Made by a program: the position numbers and the translations under genes. From DUPQ01 sp964563155 (GTDB taxonomy: Bacteria > Bacillota > Clostridia > DUPQ01): 64,000 nt of DNA. Shown one piece after another: positions 26,802 to 35,490 of the stretch (position 1 is its first letter; the number at the start of each line of letters is the position of its first letter). Location: assembly GCA_964563155.1 (NCBI GenBank), contig CAZLVL010000012.1, forward strand, positions 1 through 64,000, written 5' to 3'. The notes beneath the pieces were generated by a model. That model was given only the letters and a program-made list of their open reading frames with translations. It was not told where the DNA came from and ran no database searches.

Positions 26802-27474
26802 AGTCTTTTAAACCATACTTTAGTGCAGTTCTTTTGAAAATTTTAATAAAGACATCTCCTAAGAAGATCAGTAATATAAAGCTGCTGACTGCGTGCATAA
26901 GATCAAAGAAAAATGAACTGGCTGAAGCTAAGAAAAAGGCTCCTATACCTGCATCGGTCATGTAGCCAGAAAAAACATGATAAAGGTTCATGGCCCAACC
27001 AAATAAAAAGCCCCACAAAAATCCATAAGCTGCTCTAATCCACTTGTGTTTAGACAAAAACAAATGAAGCCAACCAGAAATAAAGCCCATTAAGCCCCAC
27101 AAGAGCATCTGCCAAAGAGTCCATGGTCCATGTCCTAATATCATATTAGATACTAAAGCAGAAAGGGCTCCTACCATAAAACCAAAGTGGGGACCAAAAG
27201 CAAGTGCTGACATAATAACTATAAAGGAAACAGGGTTGGCTCCAGGCAAAGAGACAAAAAGCACCCTGCCTGCAGATGCTACTGCTGTAAGAATAGCTAA
27301 AAGAACCACCTTTTCTGCACTGGCACTTTTTTGCTCAAAAAGCCCCAGACCCATAAAAAGTAAGGAAAGAGCAGAAACTACCAAGGCTATGGGAATAGAA
27401 TAGAAGGCTAGTACTGTTGATAGGCCTAAAACTATGAAAGATAAGCTGACAATTAGAATCCTTTTACCCTTCAT
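26800..27474 (-). CDS. ECF transporter S component, probably cobalamin
   Basis: This integral membrane protein has 224 residues and about six or seven helices, with small-residue motifs (PGANPVSFIVIMSALAFGP, ALVSNMILGHGPWTLWQML) typical of CbrT-like S components. S components bind the vitamin in the membrane and dock to the EcfT-ATPase module. The gene is the last of a six-gene overlapping operon that begins with a cobalamin riboswitch, so cobalamin or another corrinoid is the expected substrate. It overlaps the ATPase gene by 11 bases. Substrate comes from context, not from identified binding residues. Confidence 0.82.
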   Translation of the reverse strand: MKGKRILIVSLSFIVLGLSTVLAFYSIPIALVVSALSLLFMGLGLFEQKSASAEKVVLLAILTAVASAGRVLFVSLPGANPVSFIVIMSALAFGPHFGFMVGALSALVSNMILGHGPWTLWQMLLWGLMGFISGWLHLFLSKHKWIRAAYGFLWGFLFGWAMNLYHVFSGYMTDAGIGAFFLASASSFFFDLMHAVSSFILLIFLGDVFIKIFKRTALKYGLKD

Positions 27475-29047
27475 TTTTTCCTCCTAAAGCTTCTTCAATA
27501 TCTCCATAGGTTATGAGGTTGTCATTTAACTCTCTAAGAGCCTTGTTTATAGATGTAGTGTAGTACCTATTTTGCTTAAAGAAATCCCTGGCATTCATAG
27601 AATAAGCTACCTCTCCATTAAATAGCATAATGCATCTACTGGCATAGTCTGCAGCAAACTCTAAGTCATGGGTAGCACATATTATAGTGGCCTTGGACTC
27701 TAACAAAACTTGAGCAGCTATTTTTTTCAAAAAAGGATCCATACTCTTGGTTGGTTCATCCAAAATAATTAAATCTGGCTTTCTAAGTAGCATGGTTGCT
27801 AAAACTACCTTTTGCTGCTCTCCAGAAGAAAGGTCATAGGGATGTTTGTCTAATAAATCCTTAAGATTAAGCCTTGTTAGAAAATCTTCATAAAGCTTTT
27901 CATCCATACCTTCAAAATACAGTTCATCTTCAACTGTGTCCTGTCTAAAAAAGGCCATTAAATCTTGGGGCATGTATTGTATTTTCTTGTAGGAAGCCTT
28001 AACCTTGCCAAATTGTCCCTTATTCATTCCACTTATGACCTTTAAAAGAGTACTTTTACCTGAGCCATTACTGCCCATAAGACATAGAAACTCTCCCTTT
28101 TCTACTTCTAGGTCTAAATTTCTTAAGGCATAGTTTCCCTTAGTGTAGGCAAAGAACAATTCTTTAATGGCCACTACTCTTTCTTTTTTATCTCTACTTT
28201 CTTCTTTTTCTTTTTCTAAAAAGTCTTTCATGGTCATGTCTTGAGCTAAAAGCTTTAATTCCTTAGGATTTATACTAACTTCACTCTTAGGAGAAATGGC
28301 CAAAGAAGCCTTGGAAATTACAGGAATAAAATCCTTTCTTTTCTCATCTTCAAAAGATTTTTCCCATAAGTCTCTTAGAACCTTTCTAGAGGGGCCTTGA
28401 AAGATTACTTGGCCATCTTGCATGTAGGCAATTTTATCTACCATTGAGATTAAATAGTCAGGCTTATGCTCAGTTATAACTAAGGTGATACCTAGCTCTT
28501 CATTTAGTCTTCTTAAGACATCAGTAAACTCCATAGCTGCTATTGGGTCTAATTGGCTAATAGGTTCATCTAGCAATAAAATATCAGGATAGAGCATAAG
28601 TTGAGAACTTAAAGCTACTAGCTGCTTTTGCCCTCCAGACAAGGTGTCAGGATGTCTTTGTAAAAGGTCATCTATACCAAAGTAGCTGACCGTTTCACTC
28701 ATTCTCTTTTTTTGAATATCATTATCTAAAGCTAGATTTTCCATGGGCAAAGCTAGGTCTGATAAAACTGTGGATGTAACTAATTGGGTATCTGGATGAG
28801 AAAAAACAATGGCAACTTTTTTACTCTCAGCATCTATTTTAATTTCTCCAGTCAATCTGCCTTGAGGACGAGATTCTTCTTTTAAGCTTCTTAAAAGAGT
28901 GGTTTTGCCACAGCCAGAAGGTCCCATAATCAAAAAGATTTCTCCTTTTTTCACCTCTATATTAACCTTATCTAGGGCCTTTTTAACCTGTATAGAACCC
29001 TTAATATAGTTATCATATTCAAAACTTAAATTACTTACACTAATCAT
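27464..29047 (-). CDS. ECF transporter ATPase, two fused ABC domains
   Basis: The protein has 527 residues and holds two complete ABC modules. Domain 1: GPSGCGKTTLL near 42-52, LSGGQ near 139 and ILLLDEP near 159. Domain 2: GSNGSGKSTLL near 325, LSSGEQ near 420 and LIILDEP near 440. This is the EcfA-EcfA' fusion seen in group I-like, dedicated ECF systems. It powers the T and S partners encoded on either side; it overlaps both genes. Confidence 0.93.
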   Translation of the reverse strand: MISVSNLSFEYDNYIKGSIQVKKALDKVNIEVKKGEIFLIMGPSGCGKTTLLRSLKEESRPQGRLTGEIKIDAESKKVAIVFSHPDTQLVTSTVLSDLALPMENLALDNDIQKKRMSETVSYFGIDDLLQRHPDTLSGGQKQLVALSSQLMLYPDILLLDEPISQLDPIAAMEFTDVLRRLNEELGITLVITEHKPDYLISMVDKIAYMQDGQVIFQGPSRKVLRDLWEKSFEDEKRKDFIPVISKASLAISPKSEVSINPKELKLLAQDMTMKDFLEKEKEESRDKKERVVAIKELFFAYTKGNYALRNLDLEVEKGEFLCLMGSNGSGKSTLLKVISGMNKGQFGKVKASYKKIQYMPQDLMAFFRQDTVEDELYFEGMDEKLYEDFLTRLNLKDLLDKHPYDLSSGEQQKVVLATMLLRKPDLIILDEPTKSMDPFLKKIAAQVLLESKATIICATHDLEFAADYASRCIMLFNGEVAYSMNARDFFKQNRYYTTSINKALRELNDNLITYGDIEEALGGKNEG

Positions 29048-29954
29048 TTTTTCTATGCCATCTTTCTATTGTTTTTCTTTTGAAAATAACTAATACTTCC
29101 AATAAAAGAGGTAAAAAGAGAAATGCACACATGGCTAAATATAGCCATACATCATATCCTCTTAAAGTAATATTCTGGCTTTTGGGATAAAAGGTAAAAT
29201 CAATTGTTTTTGTAAATCCCCCTATTAAAACCCCTAAACTGGCTAATGCAAATACAGATATGAGAATAAAGTCTTTTTTAGTGTATCTATAGCGGTTATA
29301 GGGGACAGCCTTTGTGGTCCCATAATTTTTAACCCTTAAACTTAAAGCTCCCTCCATTCCCTCTTCTAAGGTCCAGGCAGTTAAGGTCTTTAAATAGTTA
29401 CCTGAGTTTTTAATCTTCTCTTTTATACCCTTAGTTTGACTGGGATTATTAATTCTTTGTAGCCCTGCCAATTCACTAGCTCTTTTGTTTAACAAGGGCA
29501 TATAGCGTAAAGACATATCTAGTACAAAAGAAGTTTTAGGTAAAAGCCTAGAAAACAAGAAAAGAAATCTAGAGCTATTTATTAAGGCATTAAAGGACAT
29601 AAAGCTACTTAAAAGGGACATAATCATAAACATATTAAAAACCCCATATATTAAAGCTTCTTTTGTAACTGGATTTTGAAAAAGATAAAAAAGAATGGTT
29701 GAGCCCCTTCTAACAAAAAGCATATTAGATAAAAATACTATTAGGCCTAATAGAAGAAGCCAGGGAATATTTTTCAAATAATTTTCTAAAGAAGAATAAA
29801 ATATGGCCATTAAAGAGCTGGCAATAAATATAGTTATAATAAAAATAGGGTTTTGGAAGATAAAAACTGAGCAAAAGAAAAATATGTAATATGCTAATAC
29901 ACTTAAAGGATGTAGTATGTTAAATAGACTTACTACTCTATTATGTATACCCAC
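29040..29954 (-). CDS. ECF transporter T component
   Basis: The protein has 304 residues and several membrane helices (about residues 15-50, 58-75, 95-120 and 225-285). The cytoplasmic coupling region includes RVKNYGTTKAVPYNRYRY, where LR.RNYG-like motifs of EcfT contact the ATPases (here MEGALSLRVKNYG). The start is GTG at 29954 with AAGGAG 10 bases upstream, overlapping the lipoprotein gene by 22 bases. It joins the fused ATPase and S component into one importer. Confidence 0.88.
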   Translation of the reverse strand: MGIHNRVVSLFNILHPLSVLAYYIFFFCSVFIFQNPIFIITIFIASSLMAIFYSSLENYLKNIPWLLLLGLIVFLSNMLFVRRGSTILFYLFQNPVTKEALIYGVFNMFMIMSLLSSFMSFNALINSSRFLFLFSRLLPKTSFVLDMSLRYMPLLNKRASELAGLQRINNPSQTKGIKEKIKNSGNYLKTLTAWTLEEGMEGALSLRVKNYGTTKAVPYNRYRYTKKDFILISVFALASLGVLIGGFTKTIDFTFYPKSQNITLRGYDVWLYLAMCAFLFLPLLLEVLVIFKRKTIERWHRKND

Positions 29955-30346
29955 AAAATGTCATCTCCTTCTTCTAATTCATAAATACCACTACTTTTTG
30001 TGGAAGACTCTCCATTTACATAAAAAACCCAGCCACTGGCAGGACCATGGTCAAACTCATAAACATCAGATATTCCTTGTATATAGCGGGCAGAAGAAAC
30101 TCCACTAGAAAAAAGTGGGATCTTCATTTCTTTACAGGTCTTAAAAAGCACATCAAAAACTGTTTCATTTCCAAATAGTTCTACTTTGGTCTTTTCCAAA
30201 AAGTAACCTCTTTCTACAGAGCTGGCATCTATACTCAAGGTTACATAGCCCTTTTCTTCTCCTTTTTCTTTAGAACAAGCTGAAAGTAGAAGGATAAATA
30301 TTAATAATAGGATTAAAGGTATATATAAAATCTTTTTTCTTTTCAT
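29933..30346 (-). CDS. DUF4430 (transcobalamin-like) lipoprotein
   Basis: The product is 137 residues from the ATG at 30346, which has AAGGAG 8 bases upstream; the open frame extends to 30379. A lipoprotein signal ends in LLSAC. The remainder is one DUF4430 domain, with ETVFDVLFKTCKEM and the hallmark ASGWVFYVNGESS near residue 105, ending in a DDILWVYI strand. DUF4430 corresponds to the beta domain of transcobalamin and intrinsic factor. Tethered at the membrane next to an ECF importer, it is well placed to hand a corrinoid to the S component. Ligand binding is inferred. Confidence 0.85.
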   Translation of the reverse strand: MKRKKILYIPLILLLIFILLLSACSKEKGEEKGYVTLSIDASSVERGYFLEKTKVELFGNETVFDVLFKTCKEMKIPLFSSGVSSARYIQGISDVYEFDHGPASGWVFYVNGESSTKSSGIYELEEGDDILWVYIIE

Positions 30347-30347
30347 A

Positions 30348-31790
30348 CTAATTATCTCCTTGTTTATAGGCTTTGACAAAAATGCTTATGGCCTCTTGTC
30401 TGGTAACAAAGCCTTCTTTACCCAACATTTCCTCAAGACTAAAATTCAAGCTATTCCCAAAAGTCTTTTTTAAGGTATAAGAAAAATCTTTACTATTTAC
30501 CCTTTCTTTAGGATAAAAATTCCCACTGTTATCAAAAGATATAAGGCCATTTAAATAGGCAGTAATAATACTCTTACCATACAAATCCTCAGGCCCTACA
30601 TCATAAAATCTTGGAATATAGATATTTAAATCAAAAGGAGCACTTTTATGAATAAGATCAGCTAACTCCTCTTTTGTTAAAACATCATTAGGCCTTAATC
30701 TAGCCAAATCATCCAAAACTATAATCTTCTCTTCTAAAGCAAAAAGCATATCTTCATAATAAATATCCCAGATATCCTCATAATCAGAAAAAGGACTCTC
30801 TATAACCACAGGAGGCTCTGTTGTACTTGTTGGTTGGCTTGAGGGTGAGGGAATACCTGTAGGCTGGCTTGAAGGAGAAGGACTAGGGCTAGGACTAGGA
30901 CTAATCTTTTCCTTTTTACTATATACATAGCCCTTTTCTAAGGCCAAAAGAGCCAGATAAGCTTGCTCTGATGCCATATTATTTGCAGGGCCATCCTTGT
31001 TATGTTTAAACTTGTAATCTTTGGTCATATAGACCTCTATTAAGGTATCATAGAGACTTTTATTCTTACGTACAAAACGTACATCATCTAAAGAAATACC
31101 AGACATAACTAGGGCTATTATCATTTGTGATAGGTTTTCAGAGGAATCAGAGCCTTGAAAGTAAACAAGGCCATCATCATCCATGAGTTTACTCAAATTA
31201 TTTAAAGCTGCATTTTTCCCATCTTCAACCTTCTTACTTGACCCACAATAAGCTAGGGCACTTACAGCTAGGGCCGTTAGGTCTACATCTGAGGCCCAGC
31301 CCTTAACAAGAGGAAAGCCTCCATCGGGATTTTGATATTCTAAAAGCTTTGAAGCTAGTTTATCTAAATCCCAGATTACATCTTTTTTTAAGCTTTGACC
31401 ATGAAGGGCAAAGATAGAAAATATTATTCCATTAATGCCGGTTCTATCAATATCTTTAAAATTAGCTAAGGATGTAAGAAGGTCATAACCTACAAAGTTT
31501 GAAGGGTTCTTGCCTGCTTCTTTTAAGACCATAATTAGTTTGGCATAATCTAAGGCAGACCTATAAACTCCTTCTTTTTCCTTAAGGTCATTTTCCATAT
31601 CTTTGATATATGTTTCACTTATATCATAGCCATATAAAGATAAACCCAGAGCTTCCCATGCAGAAAGCTCTGAGTAGTTTTTGTAGTTTTCACTCATTTT
31701 AAGCAAAATATCCCCAGAGGCTTCAATTTGTAAATTAAAGCTATTAAACAAGAGGGCTATTAGTAAAATGAAAGAAACTATTTTTCTCAA
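30348..31790 (-). CDS. SLH surface protein with alpha/alpha-toroid domain
   Basis: The protein has 480 residues with a TTG start at 31790 (GGAAGG upstream). Residues 1-24 are a signal peptide. Residues about 30-290 form a prenyltransferase/squalene-cyclase-like helical toroid with repeats such as EYQNPDGGFPL, DVDLTALAVSALAYCG, SENLSQMIIALVMSG and ASEQAYLALLALEKG. This fold is the alpha domain of intrinsic factor and transcobalamin. A Ser-Pro linker (295-330) leads to SLH-like repeats (340-480). It starts 4 bases after the upstream DUF4430 gene. I infer a wall-anchored corrinoid-binding half that pairs with DUF4430 domains; an enzyme role is unlikely, since cyclase acid motifs are missing. Confidence 0.8.
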   Translation of the reverse strand: MRKIVSFILLIALLFNSFNLQIEASGDILLKMSENYKNYSELSAWEALGLSLYGYDISETYIKDMENDLKEKEGVYRSALDYAKLIMVLKEAGKNPSNFVGYDLLTSLANFKDIDRTGINGIIFSIFALHGQSLKKDVIWDLDKLASKLLEYQNPDGGFPLVKGWASDVDLTALAVSALAYCGSSKKVEDGKNAALNNLSKLMDDDGLVYFQGSDSSENLSQMIIALVMSGISLDDVRFVRKNKSLYDTLIEVYMTKDYKFKHNKDGPANNMASEQAYLALLALEKGYVYSKKEKISPSPSPSPSPSSQPTGIPSPSSQPTSTTEPPVVIESPFSDYEDIWDIYYEDMLFALEEKIIVLDDLARLRPNDVLTKEELADLIHKSAPFDLNIYIPRFYDVGPEDLYGKSIITAYLNGLISFDNSGNFYPKERVNSKDFSYTLKKTFGNSLNFSLEEMLGKEGFVTRQEAISIFVKAYKQGDN

Positions 31791-31794
31791 ATCC

Positions 31795-33615
31795 CTATTT
31801 TCCTTCCATTACTGAATATATTAGGTAGATAGCTTCTTCTCTACTTAAGTCATCAACAAAGAGAGGCTCAAAACTAGAAAAATCTAAATCCTTTGATACA
31901 ACTCTTTTTAAGCCATAAGAAACCATATCAAGATCCACAAGAGCCTTTGGATTTAAATATCCAGCATCAGATTTAGCCAAACCATATTTAAATACTGTTT
32001 GAGCATATCGAGAAAACCAATCTGTTTTATCTACATCTATATATCTTTTTGCCACTTTGCCACTAACATCAAAGCCAGAAGCACGAACTAAAAGAGTTAA
32101 AAACTCTGCTTTAGTTACTAAATCTTGTGGTCTTAAGTTTTGTTTATCATCACCTACTAAAACTTGGTCTTCTAAAGCTTTTAAGACATAGGCCTTGTAG
32201 TCTTCAGATATTTTACTTGAATCCTTGTAATCATTAAGGCTATAGACCTTATCAGATAAAACATTTACTTTAACAGTGCTAAAAGAAGTATCACTAGCTT
32301 TTGTATCAAGACTTATTTCATATAATCCTTTTGTATTTAAACTAAAGTTTACATAGCCATTAGCATCTGTAAGAAAAGCTATCTTACCATTTAGAAGAAT
32401 ATCTGCCTGTGAAACTGGTTTAACGCCTACTTCCCAGGTTACTGGGTCTGTAACATGCTTCATTAATCTCAAACTAATACTTTCTCCACCTGGCACCGCT
32501 ATATTATTAGTATCAAAAAAGGCATAAGAATCGGTCATCCAATTGGATATTAGATATAGCTCTAAGGCATCACCAGCCTCTAAAGCCTGTTCATTAAGGG
32601 CAAACCAAGAAGTCTCATTGTTTACCACATACATCCAGCCACCAGTATCTGTAGGATCTATTCCCAAAAGTCTTGACACATAGGCTCCACCATTAAAGTT
32701 ACTGACCTTAGGGTCGGTAACTGAAAAATCTAAATCTTCTAAGGCCTTAACTAGGGCATGTAAAGCAGAAAACTCTAGGTCTGAGTCTAGGTTATATCCT
32801 TTTAAATCAAAGCTCTTTGGATTTACATAAGATACATAGGTTTTATCTAAACTATTAATCTTAACCAAGACACCCTTATCCTTTACAGTAACCTTTAGGC
32901 TGGGGTTGGATATGATGTCCATATCATCTACATAATATCTAGCACTAATATCATAAATTCCCCCCTTATTAAAAGTAATAAAGGCGTAGCCATTTTTATC
33001 TGTTGTAATTGAGGACTCTTGTCCATTTATATATATTTTAGCTCCAGAAAAACCTAAATCTGTAACCTCCCAGGTTAAAGGGTCAGTATAGTGGTGCTTT
33101 AGCTCTACTTTAATAGTAGAAAAGGCATCTATTTCTAATTCATCTTCTCCTTCAAAAAAGGCATAAGATGAATACATCCAGTCTTCAATATAGTAAAGGA
33201 CAATTAAATCTCCTGCCTTCACTCCTTGGTCCTTAATAGAATTCCAAGATGAATTGTTATTCAAGGTATACATCCAACCAGCATTATCTATAGCATCTTT
33301 ACCTAAAACAGAAGAAACATAGGCCCCACCATTGGTATTAATAATGGCCTTATCACTGGCATCATAACCCTTACTTTCTAAGGCCTTTAAAATTGCATGT
33401 AAGGCTGTAAATTCTTGGGGTTGGTCTGTTATACCATATTTTTCTAAATCAAAAACTTCTGTAGATACACCTGTTTTTTCCATTAAAGTTCTTTCATAAC
33501 CCTCTATACGAACATAGACTAAAGATGGGTCTGTTTTTGCTAAAACAGGTATAAAGCTGGTCATTAGTAACATTATTACTAATATACTTGAAATGATTTT
33601 TTTACTATCTTTCAT
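31795..33615 (-). CDS. SLH surface protein with two DUF4430 domains
   Basis: The protein has 606 residues with a signal peptide (1-26). Two DUF4430 modules are visible: about 30-155 with GWMYTLNNNSSW, and about 250-375 with GWMYVVNNETSW. Each is preceded by a TALHA/SALHA...LKALE helix and NGGAYVS, and followed by an immunoglobulin-like segment (DPLTWEV and DPVTWEV blocks). The last 150 residues are SLH-like for binding wall polysaccharide. GGAGG precedes the ATG. It is the first gene after the cobalamin riboswitch. DUF4430 is the transcobalamin-like C-terminal domain, so corrinoid capture at the surface is the likely task. Confidence 0.85.
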   Translation of the reverse strand: MKDSKKIISSILVIMLLMTSFIPVLAKTDPSLVYVRIEGYERTLMEKTGVSTEVFDLEKYGITDQPQEFTALHAILKALESKGYDASDKAIINTNGGAYVSSVLGKDAIDNAGWMYTLNNNSSWNSIKDQGVKAGDLIVLYYIEDWMYSSYAFFEGEDELEIDAFSTIKVELKHHYTDPLTWEVTDLGFSGAKIYINGQESSITTDKNGYAFITFNKGGIYDISARYYVDDMDIISNPSLKVTVKDKGVLVKINSLDKTYVSYVNPKSFDLKGYNLDSDLEFSALHALVKALEDLDFSVTDPKVSNFNGGAYVSRLLGIDPTDTGGWMYVVNNETSWFALNEQALEAGDALELYLISNWMTDSYAFFDTNNIAVPGGESISLRLMKHVTDPVTWEVGVKPVSQADILLNGKIAFLTDANGYVNFSLNTKGLYEISLDTKASDTSFSTVKVNVLSDKVYSLNDYKDSSKISEDYKAYVLKALEDQVLVGDDKQNLRPQDLVTKAEFLTLLVRASGFDVSGKVAKRYIDVDKTDWFSRYAQTVFKYGLAKSDAGYLNPKALVDLDMVSYGLKRVVSKDLDFSSFEPLFVDDLSREEAIYLIYSVMEGK

Positions 33616-33639
33616 AATCTCAATCCTCCGTTAAAATTA

Positions 33640-33670
33640 AAAAAATCCTTTTTTGCGGAACAAAGGATTG
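33640..33670 (-). terminator. Riboswitch expression-platform terminator
   Basis: On the minus strand AATCCTTT and AAAGGATT pair around GTTCCGCAA-type loop and are followed by a run of T residues, 25 bases before the first gene's ribosome site. With the aptamer upstream this indicates control by premature transcription termination when cobalamin is bound. Confidence 0.85.
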
Positions 33671-33689
33671 AATTTACATTCCCTATGAC

Positions 33690-33850
33690 CCGCAAGTTAT
33701 GTATTGGCTTATCGGCAGGTCTTCTGACTTGATTTCATAGCTATGCACCTTCCCATATTTCTACAGTGGTATTTCGCAATCGCTCCATCTTACAGCGGCG
33801 GGACCGTACAGGACTTTCACCTGTTTCCCTTTTAAATATATACCGACAAA
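33690..33850 (-). ncRNA. Cobalamin (AdoCbl-type) riboswitch
   Basis: The minus strand carries the conserved cobalamin aptamer blocks in order: AACAGGTGAAAGTCCTGTAC, GGTCCCGCCGCTGTAA, ACCACTG, GGGAAGGTGC and AAGTCAGAAGACCTGCC. This is the B12 element that represses uptake and synthesis genes at high cobalamin. It commands the six-gene operon 33615 to 26800. The remaining sequence to the next gene (33850-33975) holds only a promoter. Confidence 0.95.
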
Positions 33851-33873
33851 CTCACATATTAAATTGTGTATTC

Positions 33874-33902
33874 AGTTAACCACAATTGCACTTTCTTGTC
33901 AA
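33874..33902 (-). promoter_or_regulatory. Candidate promoter of the riboswitch operon
   Basis: TTGACA (33897-33902) stands 17 bases from TTAACT (33874-33879) on the minus strand, about 25 bases before the aptamer. The -35 is perfect and the -10 is poor. Confidence 0.5.
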
Positions 33903-33975
33903 TTGAAGTAGACAATCTAATATATATCTATTAAATATGGGATAAATTTGCAGAAAACAGCTTTACACAAGATTC

Positions 33976-34698
33976 CTATTTATTTTTATTCTTCCTAAAA
34001 AAGAAAACAAGTGATACAAGAGTTAATAAAAGAAAAGAGCCTGTATTTACTAGATATAACTCTAATGAATAGGTGAGAAAGTGAAAGAAGAAAAAGAAAA
34101 AATATAGGGCTATAGAAAGCAGTCTTTTAGAAGTTTTTTCAGAGGAAAAAAGCCTATAGCTAAAGTAGTTTAAAAAGAAAAGCCAAAAGGGGTAGGCCAA
34201 ATAAGGCAGATAGGACAAGGAGTTGGCATTTAGTATTTTTGTAAAAGATGAAAAAATTTCACTGGGTATGCCTAGATAAAAAAAGCTCTGTGTATATGAA
34301 AAGGCCATATATACTAAAGCTACTACTAGGGTGGGAATTCCTAGATAAAGTAGGTGTAAAACTGTTTCACCAGAAGAAAAAGCCAATTCATCTTTTATAT
34401 CAAACCTTTTTATGAATATGAAACGTCCAAGAAAAATAAAGAAAAGAGATAAAAGGCTTAAAAAGAGAGAATAGGCAAGGATATTTTTTTCCATAAAGAC
34501 TTTTAAGAAGTCCAAGTAAAATACTAGGTGTATAAGTAAATTTCTTCCTATTACACTAAATATGAGATATGAAAAAAGCCCTAATACAAGCGCTCTTCTA
34601 TCTCTTTTTATGAGTAAATATATTAAAAGCAAGAGGGGCAAAAGTATCATTGCCCCTGTTGCAAAAGATAATATTAATATTTTATACAAATCACTCAT
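33976..34698 (-). CDS. Polytopic membrane protein, unknown
   Basis: The protein has 240 residues from the ATG at 34698 (a TTG two codons earlier is also open). About seven hydrophobic helices cover nearly all of it, separated by short basic loops such as IKRDRR, and it ends with RKNKNK. I do not recognise a family; the layout faintly recalls YhfC/PrsW-like membrane proteins, but no catalytic Glu-Glu or His motif is evident. It overlaps the esterase stop by 8 bases and is the last gene of the walR-kbl-esterase run. Confidence 0.6.
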   Translation of the reverse strand: MSDLYKILILSFATGAMILLPLLLLIYLLIKRDRRALVLGLFSYLIFSVIGRNLLIHLVFYLDFLKVFMEKNILAYSLFLSLLSLFFIFLGRFIFIKRFDIKDELAFSSGETVLHLLYLGIPTLVVALVYMAFSYTQSFFYLGIPSEIFSSFTKILNANSLSYLPYLAYPFWLFFLNYFSYRLFSSEKTSKRLLSIALYFFFFFFHFLTYSLELYLVNTGSFLLLTLVSLVFFFRKNKNK

Positions 34699-35476
34699 TA
34701 GCAAATATATGTTTTAAAAATCCAGCAATTTCTTGATTCCATGCTGACCATGCATGACCTTGTTCATCACTAGTATAGGTTAACTTCAAGCCTTTTTCTT
34801 TAGCTAGTTGCCTAAACTCTTCATTAAAGTAGTAAAGAAAATCTGATGTCCCACAATACTGATAAAGATCTAAATCTCCAATACCATAACCTTCAACCTT
34901 TTTATTCTCCTTAATTAGGTGGAAAAGGTCACTATTTGTACCCTCTACATTAAAGTCTGGTCCGAAGATACTGGTAAACAGTTTCACATGGGCTTGATCC
35001 TGCAATTCGTCCCCACTTAATAGGCTGGGCATTTTAACTAAGTTTAAAACTCCTGAAAAGCTACCTGCTCCATAGAATCTATGGGGATTATTAAAAGCTA
35101 TTTTAAAGGCTCCATAGCCTCCCATGGAAAGGCCTGCTATTAAGTTGTTTTCTCTTTTTTTAGACAAGCCAAAGGTTCTTTGAACAAAGTCCATTAGCTC
35201 TACTGTTAGGTATGTATAGAAGTTTTCTCCATATACCATATCTGCATAAAAACTATTATGGGCATTGGGCATAACCACAGCTATGCCATAGTCTATAGCA
35301 AGTCTTGCAATGGTTGAATTGGCTAACCAGTCATGGCATCCCCCACTCATACCGTGTAAAAGGTAAAGGACCTTTGTGTTTTCTGTTACCCCAGCTGTAG
35401 GTAAAATTACATTGCACTCATCTCTATAGCCTAAATTTTTAGCATCAAATTTACAGTTAATTATTGTAGATGACAT
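34691..35476 (-). CDS. Alpha/beta-hydrolase esterase (esterase D/FrmB-like)
   Basis: This cytosolic serine esterase has 261 residues. LLHGMSGGCHDW near 40-51 forms the oxyanion region, GLSMGGYGAF near 132 holds the nucleophile Ser, and the C-terminal EQGHAWSAWNQE near 240 holds the His; the Asp is probably in the LDLYQYCGTSD region. This is the putative esterase/S-formylglutathione hydrolase family, which includes tributyrin esterases. The natural ester is unknown; without glutathione metabolism nearby a formaldehyde role is unlikely. It lies 14 bases after the kbl-like gene. Confidence 0.85.
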   Translation of the reverse strand: MSSTIINCKFDAKNLGYRDECNVILPTAGVTENTKVLYLLHGMSGGCHDWLANSTIARLAIDYGIAVVMPNAHNSFYADMVYGENFYTYLTVELMDFVQRTFGLSKKRENNLIAGLSMGGYGAFKIAFNNPHRFYGAGSFSGVLNLVKMPSLLSGDELQDQAHVKLFTSIFGPDFNVEGTNSDLFHLIKENKKVEGYGIGDLDLYQYCGTSDFLYYFNEEFRQLAKEKGLKLTYTSDEQGHAWSAWNQEIAGFLKHIFANE

Positions 35477-35490
35477 TAGAAACCTCCATT

